From NCBI RefSeq assembly GCF_020829645.1, contig NZ_JAIVFS010000074.1, positions 1 to 40,582 on the forward strand: a DNA stretch of 40,582 bases, in the 5' to 3' direction. The translations under genes were made by a program, and so were the position numbers. The stretch is from Nostoc mirabile CHAB5784. Lineage in GTDB: Bacteria; Cyanobacteriota; Cyanobacteriia; Cyanobacteriales; Nostocaceae. Under the pieces are notes generated by a model. It made no database searches, had not been told where the DNA came from, and saw only the letters and a program-made list of their open reading frames with translations. Of the stretch, positions 1 through 8,059 are shown piece by piece (the first letter of the stretch is position 1; every line of letters starts with the position of its first letter).

Positions 1-434
1 ATTGGCAGGCTAAATTAATAAGAGCTAGAGCTAGGGATGAAGAAAGGCTCAAGGATTATTACAACACGATTAGCGACTCGATTCGCAACAAGATTGAGTT
101 AAAAAAATTGATTGGTGATGAACTAGATTTGGAATTAGCACGAATTGAAGCCACTAATAGAGAGTTAGAGAGAAAATTATTAGATATCCAAGAGCGTTAT
201 GCAATGAGTGTAGAAGCTTGGTTGCACAGTGCAATGATTATCCATCTCCCTACGGTACATATTCAGTGTGAGTTGCAACGAAAGAAAGTAAAACGGACTG
301 TAACAGCAGTTTGGAATCCGTTCACTAAAATTATTGAGCCGCTACGCTGTGAATTATCAGGAGAACCTGTTTACAATTTCTATTTAGATGATCAATCAGC
401 CAAAATTATCTCACCGACAGTTTGGAGAAAGTAA
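1..434 (+). CDS. 3' end of a large unknown protein (partial)
   Basis: The frame is open from base 3 with no stop upstream, so this is the C-terminal end of a longer gene cut by the window edge; the TTG at 108 need not be a start. The visible part (about 143 aa) begins with a charged, probably coiled-coil helix rich in Arg, Glu and Lys, followed by a compact segment containing WNPFTKIIEPLRCE. Tails of this style are found after large bacterial helicase-like proteins, but this is an impression from memory and no catalytic motif is inside the window. The next gene's ATG lies 24 bp beyond the stop, so the first three genes may form one transcript ending with an HNH nuclease. Confidence 0.6.
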   Translation, partial: WQAKLIRARARDEERLKDYYNTISDSIRNKIELKKLIGDELDLELARIEATNRELERKLLDIQERYAMSVEAWLHSAMIIHLPTVHIQCELQRKKVKRTVTAVWNPFTKIIEPLRCELSGEPVYNFYLDDQSAKIISPTVWRK

Positions 435-457
435 TTGGTGAGATTTACTCTACTAAA

Positions 458-766
458 ATGAAGACTGTATATTTTGAGATAGATGCCATGACAACCAATT
501 TACCTATGAAATTGTCACACTTGCCCAGCAGTTTGCCATTAGATGGTGCTGTCCGCATCGAGCTAGTAGAAGGAGTGCCGATATTTCGAGCTTCCAGCTT
601 AGTACAGGGGCGAATTGAAGCATTATTAATTAAACAAAAAGAATCTGCACTTACTTTAGAGGAAGAAAAAGAATTAGATGAATATGAAGAATTAGACGAT
701 TATCTGAGTTTGGTGAATCGGATACTCAGAAATTCATCGCTAACTCAAAACCAAAGTGAATCATAG
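458..766 (+). CDS. small acidic protein upstream of HNH nuclease
   Basis: About 102 aa from the ATG at 458. An in-frame TTG at 422 would overlap the preceding gene, so the ATG is preferred. The first half is probably beta-rich (hydrophobic strands around VRIELVEG). The last 45 residues form a strongly acidic helix containing LTLEEEKELDEYEELDDYL. I do not recognise a domain. It ends 12 bp before an HNH endonuclease gene on the same strand, so it may act together with it, for instance as an inhibitor or specificity partner. That role is inferred from position and charge only. Confidence 0.65.
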   Translation: MKTVYFEIDAMTTNLPMKLSHLPSSLPLDGAVRIELVEGVPIFRASSLVQGRIEALLIKQKESALTLEEEKELDEYEELDDYLSLVNRILRNSSLTQNQSES

Positions 767-778
767 GGAATTAGAGAT

Positions 779-1225
779 TTGTCTGCGAATCGTTACATTA
801 GTGAAGCTACTCAAAATCAAGTACGACAACGAGCCAAGTTTCTGTGCGAATATTGTCACGCATCGGAACAATGGCAATATGTTTCCTTCACTGTAGACCA
901 TGTAATTCCTCTTACCAAAGGTGGTGCTAATTCAATTGATAATTTAGCTTTGGCTTGTTTTCATTGCAATCGCCAAAAATCAGATAAACTTAAATCCTTT
1001 GATGAAAAGTCGTTATCTGAAGTACCTTTATTCAATCCTCGCACTGATAGTTGGCCAGAACACTTTATTTGGTCAACAGATACACTCTTGATTATCGGCT
1101 TGACACCAACAGGACGCGCCACAGTCGTAGCATTAGCATTCAACCGAGCCAGAATAATTAATATTCGCGCTGCTGATAGAGAAATTGGGCGGCATCCACC
1201 ACCAGATGACCCAATTCAAAATTGA
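779..1225 (+). CDS. HNH endonuclease
   Basis: 148 aa. The HNH/McrA-type fold is clear: a zinc knuckle Cys23-x2-Cys26, the DHVIPL motif at residues 40-45 (Asp40-His41), Asn55, and a second pair Cys60-x2-Cys63 followed by NRQK. This matches the classic H-N-H layout with two CxxC zinc pairs. The C-terminal 70 residues are a conserved-looking tail seen in cyanobacterial HNH proteins. The start is a TTG, 12 bp after the previous stop; no better ATG precedes the domain. It likely cuts DNA non-specifically or in a defence or homing role; the target is unknown. A tyrosine-recombinase remnant begins on the opposite strand 5 bp after the stop. Confidence 0.85.
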   Translation: MSANRYISEATQNQVRQRAKFLCEYCHASEQWQYVSFTVDHVIPLTKGGANSIDNLALACFHCNRQKSDKLKSFDEKSLSEVPLFNPRTDSWPEHFIWSTDTLLIIGLTPTGRATVVALAFNRARIINIRAADREIGRHPPPDDPIQN

Positions 1226-1229
1226 AAAT

Positions 1230-1391
1230 TCAAAACGGCTCAGACCATCGCTTAACTAAAACCTCCCCAGAACTCCTATCAGGGCTAACGTGCAGATATT
1301 TACTCGTGGTATCCAAACTTGTATGCCCCAAAGTAGCCTGTACCAAATGCACTGGAACACCTTCATCTAATGCGTGGGTTGACAAAGCCCT
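1230..1391 (-). pseudogene. tyrosine recombinase C-terminal fragment
   Basis: Read on the minus strand, this encodes the end of a XerC/XerD-type integrase: THALDEGVPVHLVQATLGHTS and then TTSKYLHVSP, followed by a stop at 1230. The catalytic His (LGHTS) and Tyr (KYLH) are present. The N-terminal side runs into unrelated sequence with a stop about 60 bp further up, so the catalytic Arg and the core domain are missing. The first residues (RALSTHALDEG) suggest the HxxR box has also been damaged. It is a dead remnant, one of at least four integrase fragments in the first 11 kb. Confidence 0.75.
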
Positions 1392-1473
1392 CGGTAAATA
1401 GGACATTAATTTGGTCGGGTGTGAGGATTTCTGCCCTGCCGAACCGGTTTATTTTCATACGTTCTAGCCTACA

Positions 1474-1809
1474 TTGTCTAATTTGCCAGAAGATATCCTT
1501 GATGCACTCTTGGATGGTTCAATTGAGTATACCAAAGCCAAAGCCATCGCCCAAATTCCCAAGTTGAATAAGCGCGTTGACTTTTTAGAACAAGCTATTG
1601 CTCAAAACTGGTCTTTAAGCGAAATCAGACAGCGTATTAGTGAAAAGAAAGCCGCAGCCTCTACCCCAAACACCGAGTCGAACAATTACAAAGAGCGCTT
1701 TACTGCTGCGACTACCAAACTAAGAAAGTCGCGTATTTGGTCAGACCCCAAGAAGCGCAAGCTTCTTGAAAAACTACTTGCACAACTGGAGACGCTGACT
1801 GTTGAGTAA
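1474..1809 (+). pseudogene. parB: ParB partition protein, C-terminal half only
   Basis: The sequence starts abruptly inside a ParB/Spo0J-type DNA-binding region: LPEDILDALLDGSIEYTKAKA resembles the helical segment of ParB that follows the HTH, and the downstream SLSEIRQRI matches the end of that domain. A basic C-terminal tail (residues 75-111) would be the dimerisation part. An in-frame TAG lies just upstream at 1465-1467. The N-terminal CTP-binding ParB domain and the HTH are therefore absent, and no parA is nearby. Intact plasmid ParB proteins are about 300 aa; this is 111 aa. It is probably a remnant of a lost partition locus, although a short protein could still be made from the TTG at 1474. 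Confidence 0.7.
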
Positions 1810-1989
1810 GCTCAGGTTGCTCCTTACTCATCATCATCTTCAAAAAGCTTTGGATGTCTCTTACCCCATGTAGAACACGAATGACTGTAGAAAATTAGAT
1901 AATTCCCTAGCGGAAAACTCCGCTTTCTTTGGCGCTTTGGAATCACGCTATATCTACGCCCTGTTGAAGCGTTCCGGTGCAGCGAAAGG

Positions 1990-2418
1990 TTAGCCTGCGT
2001 TGATTAATCCGATGAAGAAAAGGAACCAAGCGATAATAATCGAGATAGGAATCCCATAGCTTGGAATTCTTCCCAAAATACTTGATGTAGAAGTGCCAAA
2101 AGCTTGCGAATACTCCAAATAGTCCAAATTCTGTTTCCATCTTGTTTTGATACTTTTAATCGATAGATGAGCAGCATGAACTCCAATCAAAGCTAAAAAC
2201 GCTACAACAATTCCGATAGTCGGTATCACATTTCTAAACACTATACGTATCGCCTGCTCCGTATTCTTATTGGCAACTAGAGCAATTGTGGCAAAAAGAA
2301 AGCCTTGAAATGTAAGCATCCAGGAGATTCGGTTATTGATTAGGCTTAGTTCTCTTTCAAGTTGTCGCACAGCGATATCGTAAAACACCTTAGTGGATAA
2401 TATTTTTTCTTGTTGCAT
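1990..2418 (-). CDS. small three-helix membrane protein
   Basis: 142 aa from ATG at 2418. A charged amphipathic N-terminal segment (residues 1-32) is followed by three hydrophobic helices at about 33-48, 63-85 and 122-141. A soluble loop lies between the second and third helices. I recognise no catalytic motif. Small proteins of this pattern are common as hypothetical membrane proteins in cyanobacteria, and some relatives accompany signalling or defence genes, but nothing here assigns a function. It stands alone; no neighbour on the same strand is close enough for an operon. A long hairpin lies 73 bp upstream of its start. Confidence 0.7.
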   Translation of the reverse strand: MQQEKILSTKVFYDIAVRQLERELSLINNRISWMLTFQGFLFATIALVANKNTEQAIRIVFRNVIPTIGIVVAFLALIGVHAAHLSIKSIKTRWKQNLDYLEYSQAFGTSTSSILGRIPSYGIPISIIIAWFLFFIGLINAG

Positions 2419-2490
2419 AGTCCTTACTTAATCTCCTAACTTAATCTCCTACACCAATTAAGCCAACCAAAAGTGCGTTCGACAACAAGG

Positions 2491-2536
2491 GCGTTTGACT
2501 CTTGGACAAAACCTTTTTTCTCCAAAAGTCAAACGC
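2491..2536. repeat. long imperfect hairpin
   Basis: GCGTTTGACT at 2491-2500 pairs with AGTCAAACGC at 2527-2536, and inside it TTGGA (2502-2506) pairs with TCCAA (2521-2525) with one mismatch between the two stems. The loop contains a T6 run. It is upstream of the minus-strand membrane protein. It could be a terminator for leftward transcription from further upstream, or a small repeat element. Confidence 0.6.
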
Positions 2537-2752
2537 TCATCAGGTGCTGATGTCTACAAATTTCAGTATAAATACTGTAAAATTTTTTACAATTTATCCT
2601 GACTTTGAAAACATCCTCTTACTATGAATATTCATTTTGAGATAAGTAAATTCCAGAAATTCTGTGTGAGGGCAGTTCTCCTAAACGAATGTGTGCTAAC
2701 TCCCTTTACACATTACGAAATGTAAACCAGTATGCAAGTTGTGGTGCATAAT

Positions 2753-2842
2753 CTAGAACCCAATCACCGAAACAGCTTTCCTCTTCTGCTCCGGTGTGAC
2801 CTCCAGATAACGCTGCAACGTCCCCAGGTCGCTGTGGCCAGA
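2753..2842 (-). pseudogene. tyrosine recombinase, last 29 codons
   Basis: On the minus strand this encodes SGHSDLGTLQRYLEV and continues to a stop at 2753. It holds the His and the catalytic Tyr of a tyrosine recombinase and closely resembles the end of the larger recombinase at 4597-5112 (SGHRTLAALERYLGV). The frame is closed by TAA just upstream, so only the tail is left. The flanks 2537-2752 and 2843-3063 show no gene. Confidence 0.75.
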
Positions 2843-3063
2843 AATTTATTGAATAGTTCTCAAGATCGGTTAGTTGACGATAGCTATCAAAGCAAGATAA
2901 GATAGTCGCACAGTATAGAAGCATTTATTTATGAACTGCTATCTTCTACACTTGCGAATATGTAGCTCCCCAGAATAGACGGGAGTAAGTGTAGGCTAAG
3001 GATTTTAGTATTTTACTAAAGCAAAGCTGGTAAAACTACCTTCTCCCGTAGTAACAATTCTAC

Positions 3064-3151
3064 GCGGGTGAGACTTGGTAGTCAGCGGAGTCTTATAAAC
3101 TCTGTCCTCCAGATTAGAGGCGTTGAGTCGGTTCAATTCCGGCCACCCGTA
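3064..3151 (+). tRNA. tRNA with long variable arm, apparent anticodon UAU
   Basis: A cloverleaf can be drawn by hand. The acceptor GCGGGTG (3064-3070) pairs with CACCCGT (3144-3150), with A3151 as discriminator. The anticodon stem GGAGT/ACTCT closes a 7-base loop CTTATAA. The T-arm GTCGG-TTCAATT-CCGGC is standard. Between anticodon stem and T-stem lie 23 bases with a CCTC/GAGG stem, which is a class II (Leu/Ser/Tyr-type) variable arm. By position the anticodon is UAU (Ile, AUA codon), which does not fit a class II tRNA. The D-arm is short (GAC/GTC). CCA is not encoded. It may be a plasmid- or phage-derived tRNA or a decaying one. Confidence 0.75.
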
Positions 3152-3261
3152 CTGATCAGCACAAGGTGGCGATTTTATTTTCTGGATCTCTCCAATAGAA
3201 GCAACAGGTATGGTTGGGGTATGAGTAGCATTCGCGCAGAAAACGGGGTTAAGAGATATTA

Positions 3262-3301
3262 CATGAGTAAGACAAGCATTTCATGAGTAAGACAAGCATT
3301 T
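3262..3301. repeat. perfect 20-bp tandem duplication
   Basis: CATGAGTAAGACAAGCATTT occurs twice head to tail at 3262-3281 and 3282-3301 without mismatch. It lies 110 bp past the tRNA. A fresh replication-slippage duplication is the simplest reading. Confidence 0.9.
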
Positions 3302-3530
3302 TTAGAAGCGGAAACCCTTATTTTCTCGTTAAGTAGTGACTCGATGATCGCTAAAAGTCAATGATCTTCGTTGTCGGGAGAATCCTTACCTAATAAGGCT
3401 TTTAAGCTTAACCCGGTTTTCTGTTCTGATGATACTCATACCCCAAGAATTAAAGTTTCTTAAAAATTAGTTCCTTTGAGAGCATCAATAATTTATATTG
3501 CCCGCATGACAACTTTCAAGGAATTTAAGG
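3302..3530. other. intergenic stretch before the secreted hydrolase
   Basis: No gene is visible in 3152-3530 apart from the tandem repeat. The last 20 bases before the hydrolase ATG contain AAGGAATTTAAGG, which supplies a purine-rich ribosome binding site. Confidence 0.5.
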
Positions 3531-4445
3531 ATGGAAAATCAATACTTCAAACGACTTTTATGTATTCTGCTAGGGACGATTCTTATTATTTTTACTTCCC
3601 TTGCTCTATCTAGTCCAGTACAGGCTGATGATTTTGGATGTTTTGAAAAAGGAGCTAACTCAGAACAATGTAAGGGAGGAAAGCCTATATTAGCTAATTC
3701 ATGTTCTGGCTCTAATTCTGAATTTAGATGTTGTGAGGGAGATGACAAAGATTATGATATTTCTTCTAAAAATAGAAATAGTGATGTCACGGTTTTAGCC
3801 ATACATGGCGGACTGATTGAACCCGACACTAGCTTCATTAGTCGGGAATTAGCAGATCGTTACAAATGGAATTATTATATTTTTTCAGGACATGGACGCG
3901 AACAATGTTTGAAAGGCCGTGAAGGTTCACCTGAAGAAAGAAATTTTAAGCGGTTACATATTACCTCAACTCGCTTCAATCATCAAAAAGCTCTTGACTT
4001 AGTTAGCTCTCATCCCCAGTCCGTCGCTATTCACGGCTATAATCCAAAACGGAGAAAGTACCCTAAAGGAGTCATTTGCGTTGGCGGTAAAAACGAAAGC
4101 CAAGTTGAAGCTTTCATTAACTATGTCAAAGTCAACAGTTCAATCTTTACTGACGCAGGTGGTTATGAACTGCAACCAATTAATGCTGCTGAACCAAAAG
4201 ACGATGATGACGGCTTCTGCATTGAGCCAAAGCCACCTTTAAGCGGTATTAACAAGTTCAACATCGTCAATAGAAACTGTACAGGGAAGGGGCTACAACT
4301 CGAACTTAGCAACCTTATGCGGGCTGACTTAGCCAATGAGGATGAATTGCGTTTCAAGGCTTTAGATGACATTATCTATGGAGCAATTAAAGAAGCTATG
4401 GATATCAGCTCAAGTAATTGTTCAGAAAGTATGGAATCGAGTTAA
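3531..4445 (+). CDS. secreted poly-gamma-glutamate hydrolase family protein
   Basis: 304 aa. Residues 1-32 form a classical signal peptide: basic YFKRLL, a hydrophobic core to about residue 26, then SSPVQA with probable cleavage after Ala32. The mature part resembles the zinc-dependent poly-gamma-glutamate hydrolase family known from Bacillus phages (PghP) and B. subtilis YjqB. It has LAIHGG near residue 91 (zinc-ligand His-Gly-Gly), ITSTRFNH near 148-152, AIHGYN near 165, and GLQLELSNLMR near 253-263 with the Glu/Arg of that family. Several Cys pairs in the N-terminal 75 residues suggest disulfides, fitting export. It would cleave gamma-glutamyl or related peptide bonds outside the cytoplasm, perhaps in sheath or surface polymers; the natural substrate here is inferred. 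Confidence 0.75.
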   Translation: MENQYFKRLLCILLGTILIIFTSLALSSPVQADDFGCFEKGANSEQCKGGKPILANSCSGSNSEFRCCEGDDKDYDISSKNRNSDVTVLAIHGGLIEPDTSFISRELADRYKWNYYIFSGHGREQCLKGREGSPEERNFKRLHITSTRFNHQKALDLVSSHPQSVAIHGYNPKRRKYPKGVICVGGKNESQVEAFINYVKVNSSIFTDAGGYELQPINAAEPKDDDDGFCIEPKPPLSGINKFNIVNRNCTGKGLQLELSNLMRADLANEDELRFKALDDIIYGAIKEAMDISSSNCSESMESS

Positions 4446-4596
4446 GAAATTGTTTATGAGAGATTAGGTAGCATAAATCCCCTCTACCGCCATCCCTATG
4501 TCAAATAAATATTTAGCAGTGAAAGTAGTGCTATCGATATTTAATATAAGCCCCTGCCCAAGCTTGATTTTGCGTTGATTTTTTTCCATACATTAT

Positions 4597-5112
4597 TCAA
4601 AAATCCAAAGCAGAGATAGCGTTCTGCTTCTGCTTCTCAGTTACACCCAGATATCGCTCCAAAGCTGCCAAAGTCCGATGTCCCGATATCTCCTGAATGT
4701 GGCGCAACGGTATCCCGGCATCGCTCATCCTGGTTAACGCAGTTCTCCGAAAGCTGTGGGTACTAACGCCCTCAATCCCCAGCCGCACACAGGTATCTCT
4801 GAGGATTTTGTCAGCACTGACCTTATGGATATGTAAGAGTCCATGCCGACCGGGAAACAAGAACTCTTTGCGGCGATTGGGATTGTACTCTTCTAAATAC
4901 TGCTTGAGCTTGGGATGCACTTGGATTTCCCTGGTGTCTCGCTTGCCTTTGGTGTTGACACTGCGTAGTACTAACACACCTCTGACACCATTGCTGCCAA
5001 ACACATCTTTCACCGCCAACGTGCAAGCCTCGTTGATTCGGCAAGCAGCATAGAGGCACACGCCGAACAGAGCGCGATGGCGTAACCGCCCGCCGTAGGC
5101 GATCGCTCTCAC
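4597..5112 (-). CDS. tyrosine recombinase, N-terminally short
   Basis: 171 aa. The catalytic set is complete: Arg25 (CRINEA), Lys in TKGKRD, His119-x2-Arg122 (HSFRR), His145 (SGHRT) and Tyr154 (ERYLG). It is the short, catalytic-domain-only type common on cyanobacterial plasmids. The start is odd. The usual entry helix before the RALFGVCLY segment is replaced by a stretch containing a HIP1 site (5099-5106), and the likely upstream part reads on in another frame (MTMLVRVGE, 5134 leftward). The 5' end therefore looks rearranged or frameshifted. It diverges from the double-HTH gene at 5185, which could be its directionality factor. Activity is possible but uncertain because of the altered N-terminus. 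Confidence 0.75.
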   Translation of the reverse strand: MRAIAYGGRLRHRALFGVCLYAACRINEACTLAVKDVFGSNGVRGVLVLRSVNTKGKRDTREIQVHPKLKQYLEEYNPNRRKEFLFPGRHGLLHIHKVSADKILRDTCVRLGIEGVSTHSFRRTALTRMSDAGIPLRHIQEISGHRTLAALERYLGVTEKQKQNAISALDF

Positions 5113-5184
5113 CCACCCTGACTAACATCGTCAAATGTCGCCACAGTATATGCTAGGATGACGGCGAGTTTTGGCGGTAATTCC

Positions 5185-5700
5185 ATGAATAAACAGGATG
5201 CAGCAGACTTTCTTGGCGTGAGTGTCCGCGCCCTTGAGCGTTATGTGCAGCAAGGGCGTATCAGTGTTAAGTACGAGAAAGGGAAAACTCGCCCCACTGC
5301 CAACTTTGACCAAACCGAGCTAGAAGCATTTAAGGAAGAACTGAACCAACCGACCGTAAAACCTGCCTTTGAATCTCGCCAAATAGCGACAGAGCAAGAG
5401 CAACAGACAGGTAAATTAGTGCATCAATCTGGCGAGATTACGGAATTTGGCGAGGTTGGGGTAATTGATAAGTTATCCTCAATCATTGAAGCGTTGTTGG
5501 GTAGAGGCGACAATCAGCTAGTAGTGCCGATTGCCGATAAGCTGCTACTGACTATTGCAGAGGCACAAGCGCTAACTGGGCTGTCCAGAGAATTCCTGCG
5601 AGACGCAATTACTAAAGGCGAGTTAAAAGCCAAAGTAATTGGCAAGGGCTGGCGAGTTAAACGCAGTGACCTACAAGAGTACGTTGACAAGCTGTTTTGA
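5185..5700 (+). CDS. double helix-turn-helix (excisionase/MerR-like) DNA-binding protein
   Basis: 171 aa from the ATG at 5185; an in-frame ATG at 5158 would add nine residues, but MNKQDAADFLGVS is the natural beginning of the fold. Residues 1-50 are a winged-helix/MerR-like unit (DAADFLGVSVRALERYVQQG, then a wing with KTRPT). A charged linker of about 70 residues follows. Residues 120-171 are a second unit of the excisionase type (LTIAEAQALTGLSREFLRDA, wing GKGWRVKRSDL). Two different HTH units on one chain suggest binding of paired sites. It diverges from a recombinase, so it may be a recombination directionality factor or a plasmid regulator. Motif copies TCGCCAAATnnCGACAG lie inside the gene (5376) and just after it (5704). 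Confidence 0.75.
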   Translation: MNKQDAADFLGVSVRALERYVQQGRISVKYEKGKTRPTANFDQTELEAFKEELNQPTVKPAFESRQIATEQEQQTGKLVHQSGEITEFGEVGVIDKLSSIIEALLGRGDNQLVVPIADKLLLTIAEAQALTGLSREFLRDAITKGELKAKVIGKGWRVKRSDLQEYVDKLF

Positions 5701-6232
5701 TTCTCGCCAAATTACGACAGGGTAAACCTCGCCAGTAGCGTAGAGTATATTACGGTATTTGAAACAGTGGCTATATTTGACGTGATTGCACTTGGCCACA
5801 CCTGAGAACTGTGCTTGCACCTTATAAAGTGGAATAATCTTTGCTTGAGATACATGACCGTAATTGCACTGATTATCTCGTATGTCCAATTGATAAATAC
5901 CGCAAAAACACGGTTACGTTGATTTGTGCTTCTGATCAAAACTGCACTCATCCAGTTGATTAAGGTATATTCATGACCCGCTCTGCAATGCCGATTATCC
6001 GAGTGAATCTGGAGAGAGCAAAACAAATAGGGATTAAGTCGTCAGAAATGACTTTACCTGCAACTGTTAAAGATGTGTTGATTTGAGCTGAAAACTTACA
6101 GAGTTTGAAATTCCCTCAAAGGTTTTGTTGGAAGCGATAGCCATTGCTGCTTAGGTTATAGCTCAAGGCGATGTTTGAAATTTATTTAGAGATAAGCCAA
6201 TATTAGTTTCAGAGAATGGCAGAGAGTAGAGA
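5701..6232. other. gene-poor interval after the double-HTH gene
   Basis: Mostly non-coding. It begins with TCGCCAAATTACGACAG at 5704-5720, a near copy of a site inside the preceding gene. One short frame at 5973-6086 is listed separately. No RNA gene, promoter of good consensus or repeat beyond these was seen. Confidence 0.5.
5973..6086 (+). CDS. possible small protein (37 aa)
   Basis: ATG at 5973 opens a 37-residue frame (MTRSAMPIIRVNLERAKQIG and on) ending at TGA 6084-6086. The amino-acid composition is protein-like and an amphipathic segment is present, but there is no clear ribosome binding site or recognisable family. It may be a relic of a longer gene: the frames after the stop are broken. 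It is listed because it sits upstream of the OLD nuclease gene and could be a leader or partner peptide. Confidence 0.25.
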   Translation: MTRSAMPIIRVNLERAKQIGIKSSEMTLPATVKDVLI

Positions 6233-8059
6233 ATGAAGCTAAATCTAATTTATGCAAAAGATATTCCACCTGTAAAGCAATTTTTTGTTGATAAACTATC
6301 TAATGTTGTAGTGATAGCAGGCCCTAATGGTGTTGGTAAAACACGTCTAATTCAAGGGTTACTACAAGCATTTCAATCAAATGGTAGTTACCTTAATATT
6401 CGTTTGATTATTGAGGCAACTGCAAAGTCTGAATCTGAACAGTGGGGTAAGGATTTTCTTGACACATCTATTGCAGAGGATAGTCAAAAACTGGCAATAA
6501 CCTTACAACAAAATCGCAGCCGAACTAGATGGGTAAGCAGTGTTATTCAATTTGAGAGTAATCGAACAATTCAACAGATTCAGCCATATAGCTTTACTTG
6601 GGATATTATAGATCCTTGGGAGGAGTTAATAGGCTGGAATTACAGTTTTTATGAATTGAAGAATAGATTTCAAGATACACTACATTCATTATTCCGCAAA
6701 GTGCAAAGTAGGCGTAATGAAATAGCTAGAAAGGCAGAGATTCTGATCAAGCAAGGAGAACGAACAATGAGTCTGGATTTTCCAGATCCTCTCCTGCCTT
6801 TCAAAAATGCATTCAGTCAGTTGCTTGCTCCAAAAGAGCTTCTTGAACCTGAAGCAAGGCAACAAGAACTTTTCTATTCTTATGAGGGTCAGCAGTTTCC
6901 CCTCAGTAGCCTTAGCTCAGGTGAACGAGAAGTTGTAAACATTATATTTGATTTTTTACTTCGTAATCCTTCCCATTCGATCATTATTTTCGATGAGCCA
7001 GAACTACATTTACACCCGGAACTTAGCTATAAGTTGCTACAAACTATACAAACGATAGGTAATAATAATCAATTTATTTATTGCACACACTCTCCTGATA
7101 TTATCACTGCATCTTTGGAAAATTCTGTAATATTTATAGCCCCTCCAATAGGAACAACATCAAACCAAGCAATTCTCGTTAGAGAAGATGACGAAACACA
7201 CGAAGCACTTCAAAAAATCGGTCAATCAATCGGAATTGTTGCTTTGGGTAAAAAGCTTGTGCTGGTTGAGGGCAGTGATTCTAGTCTTGATAAGCAGGTG
7301 TATGGTGCAATTCTGAAAAATAAGTTTCCTAATCTTGTTTTAGTTCCTAGTGGTGGTAAAGAGGTTATCACTTCATTCTCATCAATAATAACTTCTATTT
7401 TGGAGCGTACTATCTGGGGTGTAGAGTTCTTTATGTTGTGTGATCGTGATGCTGTACCATTATCAGTATCTACAAGCTCTCTCGAAGATGCTGGAAAGGG
7501 GCGATTCAAGATTTTGAAATGTTATCACTTAGAGAATTATTTTTTAGATGAAAAGGTGTTAGCTGGAGTTTTCTCTATGATGGAGCGAGAAGATTCATGG
7601 CTTTGTAATCCTGACAAAATTCGGCTAAGGTTAAGAGAAATTGCAAAAAAAATGATTCCTTATACTGCTGCGCTTATTGAATCAGCAAAATATCGAAGTC
7701 TAGTCGGTAATTTGGATATTATGCCTAAAGGTTGTCATGACAAGTCTTCTAGTGAGCTTGCAGTATTGATTCAAGAGCGCACTCAAGCAGAAAGAAAAAG
7801 GATTGTTGAAATTATAAATGATGATGATATAAAAGCTTCAGTGATGAGAACTGTCGAAAATCTGCAACAGAGTCTAGAAAATGACACTGACGATTGGAAA
7901 AGTACTATACCTGGCAAACAGTTGTTTAATAGATTTGCATCTGAGACAAAGATTGATACAGGTCGCCTCAAAACACTTTATTTACGAGAAGCAGATAACC
8001 ATTCTCCATATCCTTTTGCAGATATAGTTGCTATTTTTGAACAGTTTGCACGTATGTAA
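6233..8059 (+). CDS. OLD-family ATP-dependent nuclease (AAA ATPase + TOPRIM)
   Basis: 608 aa. N-terminal ABC/SMC-like ATPase: Walker A GPNGVGKT at 30-37, signature LSSGERE near 227-233, Walker B IIIFDEPELHLHPE near 252-265, and a His switch THSPD near 285. A TOPRIM nuclease domain follows: LVEGSDS near 344 supplies the catalytic Glu, and CDRDA near 403 the DxD-type metal site. This is the layout of OLD (overcoming lysogenisation defect) proteins, which cut DNA and often defend against phages. No UvrD-like GajB partner, AriB or reverse transcriptase lies next to it, so it looks like a stand-alone OLD. It converges with the YhcG nuclease gene, 139 bp away. Codon use and AT content are higher than in the rep genes, consistent with acquired cargo. 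Confidence 0.88.
   Translation: MKLNLIYAKDIPPVKQFFVDKLSNVVVIAGPNGVGKTRLIQGLLQAFQSNGSYLNIRLIIEATAKSESEQWGKDFLDTSIAEDSQKLAITLQQNRSRTRWVSSVIQFESNRTIQQIQPYSFTWDIIDPWEELIGWNYSFYELKNRFQDTLHSLFRKVQSRRNEIARKAEILIKQGERTMSLDFPDPLLPFKNAFSQLLAPKELLEPEARQQELFYSYEGQQFPLSSLSSGEREVVNIIFDFLLRNPSHSIIIFDEPELHLHPELSYKLLQTIQTIGNNNQFIYCTHSPDIITASLENSVIFIAPPIGTTSNQAILVREDDETHEALQKIGQSIGIVALGKKLVLVEGSDSSLDKQVYGAILKNKFPNLVLVPSGGKEVITSFSSIITSILERTIWGVEFFMLCDRDAVPLSVSTSSLEDAGKGRFKILKCYHLENYFLDEKVLAGVFSMMEREDSWLCNPDKIRLRLREIAKKMIPYTAALIESAKYRSLVGNLDIMPKGCHDKSSSELAVLIQERTQAERKRIVEIINDDDIKASVMRTVENLQQSLENDTDDWKSTIPGKQLFNRFASETKIDTGRLKTLYLREADNHSPYPFADIVAIFEQFARM

Noticed and set aside
1405..1460. tRNA 3'-half-like sequence (translates as GVRISALP, a typical tRNA read-through peptide)
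   Set aside because: No acceptor or anticodon stem could be drawn and the T-loop is not standard. It may be a relic of an attachment site, but the evidence is too thin for a feature.
2491..2536. Insertion-sequence terminal repeat
   Set aside because: The two arms are only 26 bp apart with no transposase; it is a simple hairpin.
3068..3286. Open frame of 72 codons on the plus strand
   Set aside because: It runs across the tRNA and the tandem repeat; the tRNA explains the sequence.
6233..8059. Gabija, PARIS or OLD-retron system
   Set aside because: The required partner (UvrD-like helicase, AriB or reverse transcriptase) is absent from the neighbouring genes.
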